Source: Streptomyces sp. ISL-96 (GTDB lineage Bacteria; Actinomycetota; Actinomycetes; Streptomycetales; Streptomycetaceae). Taken from it: a DNA stretch of 50,367 nucleotides. The stretch spans positions 7,261 to 57,627 of the forward strand of contig NZ_JAGGPA010000024.1 of assembly GCF_018614035.1 (NCBI RefSeq). Direction: 5' to 3'. The notes below the pieces were generated by a model. The model was not told the origin of the DNA, ran no database searches, and saw only the letters and a list, made by a program, of their open reading frames with translations. The translations under genes and the position numbers were made by a program. Positions 8,718 through 17,262 of the stretch are shown here, one piece after another (position 1 is the first letter of the stretch; each line of letters opens with the position of its first letter).

Positions 8718-9943
8718 CCGACGACCGCTACACCGTCATCTCCGCCGACTGCCACGCGGGAGCCGATCTCCTCGACTACAAGCCGTACTTGGAGAAGCGG
8801 CACCACGACGACTTCGACGCGTGGGCGGCGACGTACGTCAATCCGTACGAGGACCTCCTCGCCGACACCGCCGACCGCAACTGGAACTCCGCGCGCCGCC
8901 TGGCCGAGCTGGAGGCGGACGGAATCGTCGCCGAGGTCGTCTTCCCGAACACGATCCCGCCCTTCTTCCCCAGTGCATCGTTGATGGCCCCCGCGCCCAC
9001 CCGCGAGGAGTACGAGCAACGCTGGGCGGGTCTGCGCGCGCACAACCGCTGGCTGGCGGACTTCTGCGAGGCCGCTCCCGGGCGGCGGGCGGGCGTCGCG
9101 CAGATCCTCCTCAACGACGTCGAAGAGGCGGTGCGCGAGATCCGCCGCACCAAGGCGGCAGGTCTCACCGGGGGCATCCTGCTGCCCGGCGCCCCGCCGG
9201 GTTCCGGCATACCCGAGCTCTACTCGCAGACGTACGACCCGATCTGGGCCGTGTGCGAGGAGCTGGACGTACCGGTCAATCACCACGGCGGGTCCGCGTC
9301 CCCGCCGCTCGGCGACGAGCCGGCCGCCCGCGCCGTCTTCATGGTGGAGACGACATGGTTCTCGCACCGGGCCCTGTGGCACCTGATGTTCGGCGGCGCT
9401 TTCCGCCGCCACCCCGGCCTGAGGCTGGTTCTCACGGAACAGGGCTCGGGCTGGATCCCCGGCGTGATCGAGATGCTGGACTACTACCACGCCCGTCTGG
9501 TGGCGGCGGCGACCCGCGCGTCCACCGCCGAGTCGAAGTTCGGCGCGGGACTGGCCGCTTCGATGGGCAACAGCCCCAGCGACGTCTGGCGCGACAACTG
9601 CTACGTCGGCGCGAGCTTCATGCGCCCGCACGAGGTACCGCTGCGCGACCGGATCGGCCTCGACAAGATCATGTGGGGCAGCGACTATCCGCACGACGAA
9701 GGGACGGCGCCGTACTCCCGCGAGGGCCTGCGGATCGCGTACGCCGGTCTGCCGAGGGAGGAGATCGCGGCCATGGTGGGCGGCAACGCGGCCCGTGTGT
9801 ACGGCTTCGACCTCGGCCTGCTGGACTCCATCGCGGCGAAAGTCGGCCCCACGGTGGGGGAGATCCACGAGCCCCTCACCGAGATCCCGCCCGACGCGAC
9901 GAGTCCGGCCTTCGCGCCGGGCGGGTCGGTGCGTGTCTGGTGA
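8714..9943 (+). CDS. Amidohydrolase-2 family protein, second of the tandem pair
   Basis: This is a 409-aa paralogue of the preceding protein. Both begin with a short MTD(D)xY segment leading to the (S/A)DCHAG metal motif (Asp12-Cys-His14 here) and share WGSDYPHDEG (Asp324) near the C-terminus. The middle histidine region is VNHHGGSA (His190-His191). The start is the ATG in the ATGA overlap; the long upstream extension in this frame is a shadow of the previous gene. The divergence between the pair is large enough to suggest different substrates rather than a recent duplication. Confidence 0.88.
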   Translation: MTDDRYTVISADCHAGADLLDYKPYLEKRHHDDFDAWAATYVNPYEDLLADTADRNWNSARRLAELEADGIVAEVVFPNTIPPFFPSASLMAPAPTREEYEQRWAGLRAHNRWLADFCEAAPGRRAGVAQILLNDVEEAVREIRRTKAAGLTGGILLPGAPPGSGIPELYSQTYDPIWAVCEELDVPVNHHGGSASPPLGDEPAARAVFMVETTWFSHRALWHLMFGGAFRRHPGLRLVLTEQGSGWIPGVIEMLDYYHARLVAAATRASTAESKFGAGLAASMGNSPSDVWRDNCYVGASFMRPHEVPLRDRIGLDKIMWGSDYPHDEGTAPYSREGLRIAYAGLPREEIAAMVGGNAARVYGFDLGLLDSIAAKVGPTVGEIHEPLTEIPPDATSPAFAPGGSVRVW

Positions 9944-9968
9944 CGGCACGGGTGAGACCCTCCCCGGT

Positions 9969-10688
9969 GTGACCGACCAGCCCGACGAAACTCATGACGA
10001 AGCCCACGGCGGAGCCCTCGGCGCGCGCCTGAACTGGCTGCGCGCCGGGGTGCTCGGAGCGAACGACGGCATCGTCTCGACCGCCGGCATCGTCGTCGGC
10101 GTCGCCGGCGCGACGGACGAGCGGTCCGCGCTCCTGACGGCGGGACTCGCCGGACTGCTGGCCGGGTCGATGTCGATGGCGGCGGGGGAGTACGTATCGG
10201 TCTCGACGCAGCGCGACTCGGAGGAGGCGGCGCTGGCGGAGGAGAAGCGGGAGCTGCGGGAGCAGCCGGAGGAGGAACTGGCGGAGCTGACCGAACTGCT
10301 GGCCGCGCGTGGCCTGTCCGAGGAGGTGGCCCGCGAGGCGGCCCAGCAGCTCACCGAACGCGACGCGCTGCGCGCGCACGCGCGCGTGGAGCTCGGCATC
10401 GACCCCGAGGACCTGACCAACCCCTGGCACGCGGCGGCCGCCAGCTTCGTCGCCTTCACGGTGGGTGCCCTGCTCCCACTCCTGGCGATCGTCCTCCCAC
10501 CCCCGTCCTGGCGACTCCTGGTCACGGTCGTCTCGGTCCTGATCGCCCTGGCCCTGACGGGCTGGAGCAGCGCCAGGCTGGGCGCTGCGCCGCCGAAGCC
10601 GGCTGTGCTGCGGAACATGGCGGGCGGGGCGCTGGCGATGGCTGTGACGTACGGGGCGGGGTCGCTGTTGGGGGCGGCGGGGGTCTAG
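9969..10688 (+). CDS. VIT1/CCC1 family iron/manganese transporter
   Basis: This 239-aa membrane protein has LNWLRAGVLGANDGIVSTAG at its first helix, then GLAGLLAGSMSMAAGEYVSVSTQRD, a charged Glu-rich cytosolic helical segment (about 80-135) and three C-terminal membrane helices. This is the hallmark order of the VIT family, which exports Fe2+/Mn2+ from the cytosol. The GTG at 9969 is chosen because it gives a normal N-terminus. It starts 25 bp after the amidohydrolase pair and may be read from the same promoter. Its TAG stop (10686-10688) overlaps the oppositely oriented stop of the NLR gene in the palindrome CTAG. Confidence 0.92.
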   Translation: MTDQPDETHDEAHGGALGARLNWLRAGVLGANDGIVSTAGIVVGVAGATDERSALLTAGLAGLLAGSMSMAAGEYVSVSTQRDSEEAALAEEKRELREQPEEELAELTELLAARGLSEEVAREAAQQLTERDALRAHARVELGIDPEDLTNPWHAAAASFVAFTVGALLPLLAIVLPPPSWRLLVTVVSVLIALALTGWSSARLGAAPPKPAVLRNMAGGALAMAVTYGAGSLLGAAGV

Positions 10689-13600
10689 CGGTTGTGCAAG
10701 AGCCGCCCCCGTGGGAAGAGCGTGGTTCCGCGCACTGTCGTACCGAGGTACGTGTGGACTGTCAGCTGCTCCAAATCTGCGAGCGGAGTCAGATCGAGGG
10801 GACCGCCGCAGTCGCTGAGTCGCAAGCGGGTCAGATGGGGCAGGTCTCGCAGAGGCTCGAGGCCAGAGACGAGCTCGCACGTGCCGAGGAGCAGTTCTCT
10901 AAGTTCTTGATGGCGGACAACGGTGGAGAGGTCGAGGGCCGATTGTTCTCTGAGTGACAGACCGGTCAGTTGTGAGGAGTGACGCTGCCGGGCCAGTTGG
11001 CCGGCCTGCTCGTCCCCCACGATCGTCAGGTCCCTCAGGGCGGGCCAGCGTTCCAGCCCGTCGAGGCGCAGAACCCGAGACTCACCGAGCAAGTAGAGGT
11101 GTGTGAGTCCGGCACCGGCCGGGATGTCACCGACCCTCGCCTCCTGCGGAGGGAAGTCAAGCCCCAGGACGCGCAATTCGGGCAGTTCGGCGAGGGGTGC
11201 CAAGGACAGGCCTTCGGCGAGCCGGTAGAGATACAGCTGACGGAGTGGCAGGCCGGGCAGCGGCCCGAGCGCTCTGACCGACGGACAGGTGTCGAAGCCC
11301 AGCGACTTCAGCTGACGCAGTGCGGACAGCGGAGACAGATCGCACAGTCCGGGATCCTGGTGGAAGAACAAGCTCTCCAACGACGTGTGGTCAGTGATTT
11401 CGGAGGGGATCCCGTGCGGACCTTCGAGGCGGACCCAGGTGAGGTGATGCAGACCAGGAAGCTCAGCCACTTGCTCCCGTGTGCGGACCTTCAGATAGGT
11501 TCGCGGCAGCGCGGCGCCCGAAAGCACCCTCTCCGCGTACTCCCTCGTGTCGAACGCGTCCCAGTGCTTGGACACTTCGAAGGCCACGCGGAAGCGTGTG
11601 TCCGCGCGGAATCGGGTGATGACCTCCAGCGCCGCATCACCCCCGATCAGCCCCGCTGTCCGTACGACTGCCTGGGCGCACCACTCGTCCAACCCCTCCG
11701 GCCCCGACAGCAGCTCCAGCACCAGCTCACCCACCTTGGCGAGCTCCTCCGCCTCATCGAGATTCTTCGGCGGCAGCAACTCCTCCGTCCGCGCCTGCAC
11801 ATCCCCCCGTACCGCCGGATCCAGCTCCGGCGCATGCTCCAGACACGCAGCCGCCAGCAGCACCAGCCGGTGCCGCCACCGCTTGGCCTTGTCCGCGCGG
11901 CGCAGCAACTGCCGTAGCAGTCTCGCTCGTTCCTCCGCGCGCGCGTGCCCGACCGCCATCTGCACGACGTCGTCCCACTGGTCGTCGTGCGCGTTCTGTA
12001 CGAGCACCCCGAAGTCCCGCGCCTCCACCGCCGCCTTCGCGCCCAGGTAGTCCTGGAAGGTGCGGTGTACGAAGTTCACGGCGCCCAGCGACGGTTCGCG
12101 CAGCAGACCGCTCCGGATCAGCAGATGCGAGAAAACCTGCTGCGGCGTGCCCCGCACCTGCGGCATCGCGGCCAGCCACTCCGCGACCATCTCCACGGCA
12201 TCGGGGATCTCCGCCTCGACCTGGCCGTTGCGGATGAGCCAGTACGCGAGCCGCTGGAGCAGCGCCGTCTGCTCCTCGCGGGTGAGATCGACGCCCTCGA
12301 CACCCACGATCTCCCGCTCGGTGTCCCGTCGTACGAGCAGCATGTCCAGCGCCGCGTCGTACAGCTCCTTCCGCGCGCGCGGGAGCTGCATCCGGCGGTC
12401 CCGGTTCAGGGCGCACAGCACCGCGCACATCAGCGGGTTGGTCGCCAGCCGCCCCAGGTCACGGCGCGTAGTGACCGCCTTGACGAGCGACTTCTCGTAC
12501 GTGTCGAGGAGTTCCCGTTCCGCGTCGGACAGGCACTCACGCCGCGCCGAGTCGTGCCAGTGCGCGACGAACGCCCGGATGTCCTCCCGGTCCATCGGCA
12601 GCAGCGAATGCGCGACGAACCCCTGGCCCGCCAGCCAGTCTTCCGGCACCGCAGACGGTCGCGTCGTCACGACGTACCGCGCCTGCGGGAACGCCGCGAT
12701 CAGGGCTTTGAGCCAAGCCTCCGTACGGCTCCGCAACCGCATCGGCACCTCGTCCACGCCGTCGACGAGAACCAGCGCCCGTCCCTCCGTCAGCAGCGAC
12801 TCCGCCCACCCGGCGGGTGCGTCCAGCGGAACCCCGGTCGCCCGCAAGAAGTCACCCGGCAGAGGTAGGGCTTCGGACGAGGTGAAGGCCCGCAGCCGCA
12901 ACACGAATGGCACGCACCTGTTCCAGTCGTCGAGCTCCCGACCGAAGCTGCGCCGCGCCGCGTTCAGCGCCAGCCACTGCACCAGCGTGCTCTTGCCTGC
13001 CCCGGCGGGTCCCCGCAGCAACAGCCGGTCCGTACTGTCCAGCGCCTGCTCGGCCTTGACCGTGCCCTGCGCCGCCCATGGCCCCATGGCATCGGCCCGG
13101 GGACCGCCGTCCCCACTCACCGCGAGACTGATGTACGCCGTGTCCAGCGGCCACTCACTACTCGACCGGCCCAGCGTCAGCCCGAACAGCTCCAGCCGCC
13201 CGTGCGTCCCCGCCACGAAGTCCGCGTACCGGTGCTCGAAGGCCAGTGCTTCTGCGTCCGGACGCGGCCCCATCCTCGCCCGTACGTCGTCCACCAGCTC
13301 CCGCGTACGTCCGGCCGCCCGCGTCTGTTCCACGGCCGCCCGCGCCGGGAAGTGCGGGTGTGCCGTCAGTTGCTCGACCAGATGCGCGCAGCACAGGCCG
13401 AGCAGCTCGCCGTACAGGTCCTCGGCCCGCGAGCCCAACCCGGCCACCGGCCGTCGCAGTTCGGCCGCCAGCCGCACCGGGTCCAGGTCCAGCGCGAACA
13501 GCCGCTCGGGGCCGATTTCGCCCGCCGCCTCGAACGCGTCCCGTACCGCGTCCGCCGCCGCCAGCCGCTCCGCCTCCGGCAGTCCGGCGTACGACGACTC

Positions 13601-13774
13601 CGACAGCCGCCGCCCCAACACCTTCGCCAGCCTCTCCGGGCTCGCCGGGCGCGGCAGCGCGCGGACCGGGGCGATGACCAGGCCCGCTCCGGGGCGCGGG
13701 ATCAGGAGGGATTTGGCCGCCGCGCCGACGACCGTTCCCGCGAGCCGGGCGAGGACTAATTCGAGACCCTGCAA
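10685..13774 (-). CDS. NACHT-domain NTPase with C-terminal leucine-rich repeats (bacterial NLR)
   Basis: This is a 1029-aa protein. Residues 1-240 form a helical N-terminal module with no recognisable enzyme motif. The NACHT STAND NTPase follows: Walker A GPAGAGKST (255-263), Walker B LVLVDGVDEVP with the NACHT-type extra acidic residue (334-344), and sensor RYVVTTRPS (366-374). A helical region (about 400-720) includes NPLMCAVLC. The last 260 residues are leucine-rich repeats (for example LPELRVLGLDF, WPALRDLTIVG). This is the architecture of animal NLRs and bacterial NACHT proteins, several of which give phage defence. The TTG start at 13774 is supported by GGGAGGAA seven bases upstream in mRNA sense. 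No partner gene is adjacent, and no fused nuclease, protease or TIR effector was seen. Confidence 0.88.
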   Translation of the reverse strand: MQGLELVLARLAGTVVGAAAKSLLIPRPGAGLVIAPVRALPRPASPERLAKVLGRRLSESSYAGLPEAERLAAADAVRDAFEAAGEIGPERLFALDLDPVRLAAELRRPVAGLGSRAEDLYGELLGLCCAHLVEQLTAHPHFPARAAVEQTRAAGRTRELVDDVRARMGPRPDAEALAFEHRYADFVAGTHGRLELFGLTLGRSSSEWPLDTAYISLAVSGDGGPRADAMGPWAAQGTVKAEQALDSTDRLLLRGPAGAGKSTLVQWLALNAARRSFGRELDDWNRCVPFVLRLRAFTSSEALPLPGDFLRATGVPLDAPAGWAESLLTEGRALVLVDGVDEVPMRLRSRTEAWLKALIAAFPQARYVVTTRPSAVPEDWLAGQGFVAHSLLPMDREDIRAFVAHWHDSARRECLSDAERELLDTYEKSLVKAVTTRRDLGRLATNPLMCAVLCALNRDRRMQLPRARKELYDAALDMLLVRRDTEREIVGVEGVDLTREEQTALLQRLAYWLIRNGQVEAEIPDAVEMVAEWLAAMPQVRGTPQQVFSHLLIRSGLLREPSLGAVNFVHRTFQDYLGAKAAVEARDFGVLVQNAHDDQWDDVVQMAVGHARAEERARLLRQLLRRADKAKRWRHRLVLLAAACLEHAPELDPAVRGDVQARTEELLPPKNLDEAEELAKVGELVLELLSGPEGLDEWCAQAVVRTAGLIGGDAALEVITRFRADTRFRVAFEVSKHWDAFDTREYAERVLSGAALPRTYLKVRTREQVAELPGLHHLTWVRLEGPHGIPSEITDHTSLESLFFHQDPGLCDLSPLSALRQLKSLGFDTCPSVRALGPLPGLPLRQLYLYRLAEGLSLAPLAELPELRVLGLDFPPQEARVGDIPAGAGLTHLYLLGESRVLRLDGLERWPALRDLTIVGDEQAGQLARQRHSSQLTGLSLREQSALDLSTVVRHQELRELLLGTCELVSGLEPLRDLPHLTRLRLSDCGGPLDLTPLADLEQLTVHTYLGTTVRGTTLFPRGRLLHNR

Positions 13775-13915
13775 CGGTGTTCCTCCCGGCGTACGTCTCG
13801 GCGGACATCACATCGTATGCCGAATGGCCTGACCGGGGCGGCTGGCAGATCGTCTTACGTACTTGTGGGTAACAACCCCTAGCCGAGCGCTCACCTGCAC
13901 CTCTATCGTGCGGGC

Positions 13916-14806
13916 ATGCCGAACCTGCCCGATGTCGTGCTGTGGTCGATACCCGCCTTCATACTGCTCACCGTGCTCGAAATCGTGAGCTACCGCCTCC
14001 ATCCCGACGAGGACGCCGCCGGGTACGAGACCAAGGACGTCGTCACCAGCGTCAGCATGGGGCTCGGCAGTATCGCGTTCGATCTGCTATGGAAGATCCC
14101 GATTGTCGCGATCTACATGGCGGTGTACGAGCTGACACCCGCCCGCGTCCCCCTCCTCTGGTGGACGATCCCGCTGATGCTGCTCGCGCAGGACTTCTTC
14201 TACTACTGGTCCCACCGCGGCCACCACGTCATCCGCATCCTCTGGGCCTGCCACGTCGTCCACCACTCCAGCCGCAAGTTCAACCTCACCACCGCCCTGC
14301 GCCAGCCCTGGACGACACTCACCGTCTGGCCGTTCTACCTGCCGCTGATCGCGTGCGGCGTGCACCCGGCCGCGCTCGCCTTCTGCTCGTCCGTGAACCT
14401 CGTCTACCAGTTCTGGGTGCACACCGAGCGGGTCGACAAGCTGCCGCGCCCCTTCGAGTACGTCCTGAACACGCCGTCCCACCACCGCGTCCACCACGCC
14501 TCCCAGGGCGGCTACCTGGACCGCAACTTCGGCGGCATCCTGATCCTCTGGGACCGCCTCTTCGGCTCCTTCGCGGCCGAGACCGAGCGGCCCGTCTTCG
14601 GCCTGACGAAGAACATCAGCACCTACAACCCGCTGCGCGTCGCCACCCACGAGTACGCCGCCATCGCCCGCGACGTACGCGCGGCCACCACCTGGCGCGA
14701 GCGCGCGGGCCGGATCTTCCGCGGCCCGGGCTGGCAGCCGCGCCGCCCGGCGGAGCCGGGAGTGACCGGGCAGACGCGGGAAGCCGCCACGGGAAACGCT
14801 GCGTGA
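13916..14806 (+). CDS. Sterol desaturase / fatty acid hydroxylase superfamily protein
   Basis: This 296-aa multi-pass membrane protein has the di-iron histidine clusters of the family: HRGHH (about 100-104), HVVHHSS (about 113-119) and SHHRVHH (about 191-197), then NFGGILILWDRLFGSF. The spacing and the last motif are shared with alkylglycerol monooxygenase-type members as well as with sterol C5/C4 oxidases, so the substrate is open. It ends in a GTGA overlap with the lysoplasmalogenase gene, which favours an ether-lipid or membrane-lipid substrate. The ATG at 13916 begins a natural membrane-anchored N-terminus. Confidence 0.9.
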   Translation: MPNLPDVVLWSIPAFILLTVLEIVSYRLHPDEDAAGYETKDVVTSVSMGLGSIAFDLLWKIPIVAIYMAVYELTPARVPLLWWTIPLMLLAQDFFYYWSHRGHHVIRILWACHVVHHSSRKFNLTTALRQPWTTLTVWPFYLPLIACGVHPAALAFCSSVNLVYQFWVHTERVDKLPRPFEYVLNTPSHHRVHHASQGGYLDRNFGGILILWDRLFGSFAAETERPVFGLTKNISTYNPLRVATHEYAAIARDVRAATTWRERAGRIFRGPGWQPRRPAEPGVTGQTREAATGNAA

Positions 14807-15495
14807 GCGCCGCAACCGGATGGGCAAGAGGGCTCCTCGTCGCCTTCGCCGTCGCGGTCCTCGCCGACCTCGGCTCGCTCATCGCCGGAGCCGATCTCGG
14901 CCACGTGATCGCCAAGCCACTGCTGATGCCGCTGCTCGCTGCGTACGCGGCCGTGCGCGGCGCACCGCGCCTGATTGTCGTCGCGCTGCTCTTCGGCTGG
15001 GGCGGCGATGTGTTCCTGCTCGCCGACGCGGACTGGGCGTTCCTGGTCGGCATGGGGTGCTTCGCCGCCGGACACGTCTGCTACCTCGCGCTGTTCGGAC
15101 GTAGCGGACGCAGCAGTCGTACGTCCAAAGTCCTCGGCGCCGGGTACGCCGTCGCACTCCTGGCCACCGTCGTCCTCCTGTGGCCCGACCTCCCCGCCGA
15201 ACTGCGCATCCCGGTCGCCGGATACAGCCTGCTGCTCACCGCCATGGCCTGGCGAGCGAGCGGCCTCGGTCTGTACGCCGGACTCGGCGGCGCACTCTTT
15301 CTGCTCTCCGACACCCTCATCGCCACCGGCGTCGCCGAGTGGCCCCAGCTGCCCGCGCCCGACTTCTGGATCATGATCACCTACGCGGCCGCGCAGTATC
15401 TGCTGGTCAGAGGGGTGCTGGGGCGGCGGCCGGAGGCCCCGGCCGCCTCGTCGGCGTACCGTGAAGGCCGCACAACCGGTACAACCACCGTCTGA
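14803..15495 (+). CDS. YhhN family lysoplasmalogenase-like membrane protein
   Basis: This 230-aa integral membrane protein with about eight helices matches the YhhN/TMEM86 family: KPLLMPLLAAY near 33-43, LLFGWGGDVFLL near 61-72 and FLVGMGCFAAGHVCYLALF near 79-97. TMEM86B cleaves the vinyl-ether bond of lysoplasmalogens; bacterial members are mostly uncharacterised. The GTG at 14803 overlaps the stop of the hydroxylase gene by 4 bp (GTGA), so the two are translated together. A strong bidirectional hairpin follows at 15533-15561. Confidence 0.88.
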   Translation: MSAATGWARGLLVAFAVAVLADLGSLIAGADLGHVIAKPLLMPLLAAYAAVRGAPRLIVVALLFGWGGDVFLLADADWAFLVGMGCFAAGHVCYLALFGRSGRSSRTSKVLGAGYAVALLATVVLLWPDLPAELRIPVAGYSLLLTAMAWRASGLGLYAGLGGALFLLSDTLIATGVAEWPQLPAPDFWIMITYAAAQYLLVRGVLGRRPEAPAASSAYREGRTTGTTTV

Positions 15496-15532
15496 GCACC
15501 AGGCGTTCAGGCGCCGCACGACACATGCGAAC

Positions 15533-15561
15533 GGGCCGCCCGGATGGAGACCGGGCGGCCC
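15533..15561. terminator. Bidirectional hairpin terminator
   Basis: Perfect 11-bp arms GGGCCGCCCGG (15533-15543) and CCGGGCGGCCC (15551-15561) with a 7-nt loop. It lies between the convergent lysoplasmalogenase gene and the subtilisin locus. Confidence 0.8.
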
Positions 15562-15579
15562 GCGACGCACACGTACCGC

Positions 15580-15729
15580 CTACTTCTTCGTCACGGCGTC
15601 CAGCGCGTCGGCGATGCCGACCCCGTAGAAGCCGTTGTAGTTCTTACCGCCCTCGCACACCGCGTCGATCTTCCCGTCGCCGTTGATGTCGTACGGGTCG
15701 GTGCACGGCGCCGCGTCCGCCTGGCTCGG
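15580..15729 (-). pseudogene. Remnant: second subtilisin C-terminus in frame after the protease stop
   Basis: Directly after the TGA of the S8 protease gene (15730-15732), the same frame continues without interruption for 49 codons to a TAG at 15580-15582. The translation (PSQADAAPCTDPYDINGDGK, then IDAVCEGGKNYNGFYGVGI, then ADALDAVTKK) is clearly homologous to the protease's own C-terminus (QADNPGCP..., CEGGENYNGYYGSGVVDALD, AVKK). It differs in sequence and contains a calcium-loop-like DINGDGKIDAV. It is best read as the leftover 3' end of a tandem paralogue removed by deletion. Readthrough of TGA (context TGA-C) is a remote alternative. Confidence 0.8.
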
Positions 15730-17262
15730 TCACTTCTTGACGGCGTCGAGAGCGTCGACGACACCGGAGCCGTAGTAGCCGTTGTAGTTCTCGCCGCCCT
15801 CACAGGTGGTGGCCTCGACCCACTTGCCGGCCGAGTCGTAGATGTGCGTCGGGCAGCCCGGGTTGTCGGCCTGCGCCTTGAGCAGCGCCTGGAGCTGCGC
15901 CGGGGTCGCCTTCGGGTGCGCGCTCTTCAGCAGCGCGGCTACGCCCGCGACGTGCGGGGTGGCCATCGAGGTGCCCTGCTTGTAGCCGTAGCCGCCGTTC
16001 AGGACGGTCGACAGGACCCGGCCGTTGGCGTCCGGCGTGGCCGGGATCTGCCACTTGTCGCCGCCGGGGGCCGCGACGTCGGCGACGCCGTACCCGTAAC
16101 TGGAGTAGTACGACTTGACGTTCTTGTCGCCCGTCGCGGTGACCGTCATGACGCCCGGCAGCTGGGTCGGTACGTCCAAGCACTCGGACGGGTCGATGAC
16201 GCGCTTGACCGGTGTCGTGTCATTGGGGCTCGACTCGTCGACGATCTCGTCGGCCGACAGGTCGAAGTTCGAGTTGCCCGCCGCCGCGACATTCAGGGCA
16301 CCCTTGCGCTCCGCGTACTTCGTGGCGCGGGTGAGGGCGTCAAGCAGCGCCTTCTGGTCCGGGTCGTCCTCGCAGTTGAACATCCACGGGTCGACGTAAT
16401 AGCTGTTGTTCGTTACGTCGATGTCGTTCTCTGCCGCCCACACGAAGCCGCAGACGACCGCCTCGGTGAAGAAGAGGCTGGTGCCCGGCTCACTGACCTT
16501 GATGCCCGCGAGCTTCACGCCCGGCGCGACACCGGCGACGCCGAGTCCGTTGCGCGGAGCGGCGATCGTACCGGCGACGTGCGTGCCGTGGTCACTGCCG
16601 TCGGTGTACGGACGCCAGGCGCCCTCCGAGGAGTCCGCGACGCCGCCGACACAGTTGGCCGACTGGGACTTGGAGAAGTTCGGCGCGAGGTCCGGGTGCG
16701 TGTCGTCGACACCCGTGTCGATCACGCCGACGGTGACCTTGCTGCTGCCGTCGTTGACCTTGGCGGCCTTGTCCGCACCGATCGCGCGGATGTCCCACTG
16801 GTTGGCCTCCAGCGGCTCCTGACCGGGCGCCGCGGCGGCCTCGGCCTTTGCCGCCTCGGCCGCGGACAGCTTCTGGGTGGTTCCTTCCTCGGTGATACCG
16901 ACCGGCGTGAGCGGGGCGGTGCGGGTCGCGCCCGCGGAAGCCACGCCCCTGGCGGCACGTATCTGCTTGCCGAAGTCCGGGTTCTGCGAGTGGACGACGA
17001 TGACACCTATCTGGTCGTAGGCGTGCACCACGGTGCCACCGGCCGCGGCGATCGCCCGCTTCACCGACGCGCCGTGCCCACCCTTGGTGTTGACCACGTA
17101 CGACAGCTTCGGACCTGTGGCGGTCGAGGCCGCCGTCACGGCGGGGCCGTCCAGCGGTGCGGCCGAGGCGGCCGCTCCGGGCAGGAAGCCGAGCGTAGCC
17201 GTGAGAGCCAGTCCGACGGGCAGGGCCAGTGTGCGCTGCCGCCTGGATCCCAGATGAGCCAT
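15730..17262 (-). CDS. Secreted S8 family serine peptidase (subtilisin-like)
   Basis: This 510-aa secreted protease precursor has an Arg-rich N-region and hydrophobic signal sequence (about 10-35, ending ASA-AP). A propeptide-like region follows (to about 150), then the S8 catalytic domain with triad Asp182 (VGVIDTGVD), His225 (SDHGTHVAG) and Ser432 (GTSMATPHVAG). The oxyanion asparagine is in AAAGNSN. The C-terminus has a Cys-containing tail CEGGENYNGYYGSG. The ATG at 17262 begins MAHLGSRRQR. Immediately downstream, in frame, is a second copy of this tail (15580-15729), pointing to a former tandem duplication. Confidence 0.93.
   Translation of the reverse strand: MAHLGSRRQRTLALPVGLALTATLGFLPGAAASAAPLDGPAVTAASTATGPKLSYVVNTKGGHGASVKRAIAAAGGTVVHAYDQIGVIVVHSQNPDFGKQIRAARGVASAGATRTAPLTPVGITEEGTTQKLSAAEAAKAEAAAAPGQEPLEANQWDIRAIGADKAAKVNDGSSKVTVGVIDTGVDDTHPDLAPNFSKSQSANCVGGVADSSEGAWRPYTDGSDHGTHVAGTIAAPRNGLGVAGVAPGVKLAGIKVSEPGTSLFFTEAVVCGFVWAAENDIDVTNNSYYVDPWMFNCEDDPDQKALLDALTRATKYAERKGALNVAAAGNSNFDLSADEIVDESSPNDTTPVKRVIDPSECLDVPTQLPGVMTVTATGDKNVKSYYSSYGYGVADVAAPGGDKWQIPATPDANGRVLSTVLNGGYGYKQGTSMATPHVAGVAALLKSAHPKATPAQLQALLKAQADNPGCPTHIYDSAGKWVEATTCEGGENYNGYYGSGVVDALDAVKK

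Noticed and set aside
10685..13915. Defence island around the NLR gene
   Set aside because: Flanking genes are a VIT transporter and a lipid hydroxylase. No restriction, toxin-antitoxin, CRISPR, integrase or transposase gene was found within several kilobases.
15730..15732. Programmed TGA readthrough of the subtilisin gene
   Set aside because: The in-frame tail is a homologue of the existing tail, which is simpler to explain as a deletion scar of a tandem gene. No stimulatory structure is evident after the TGA.
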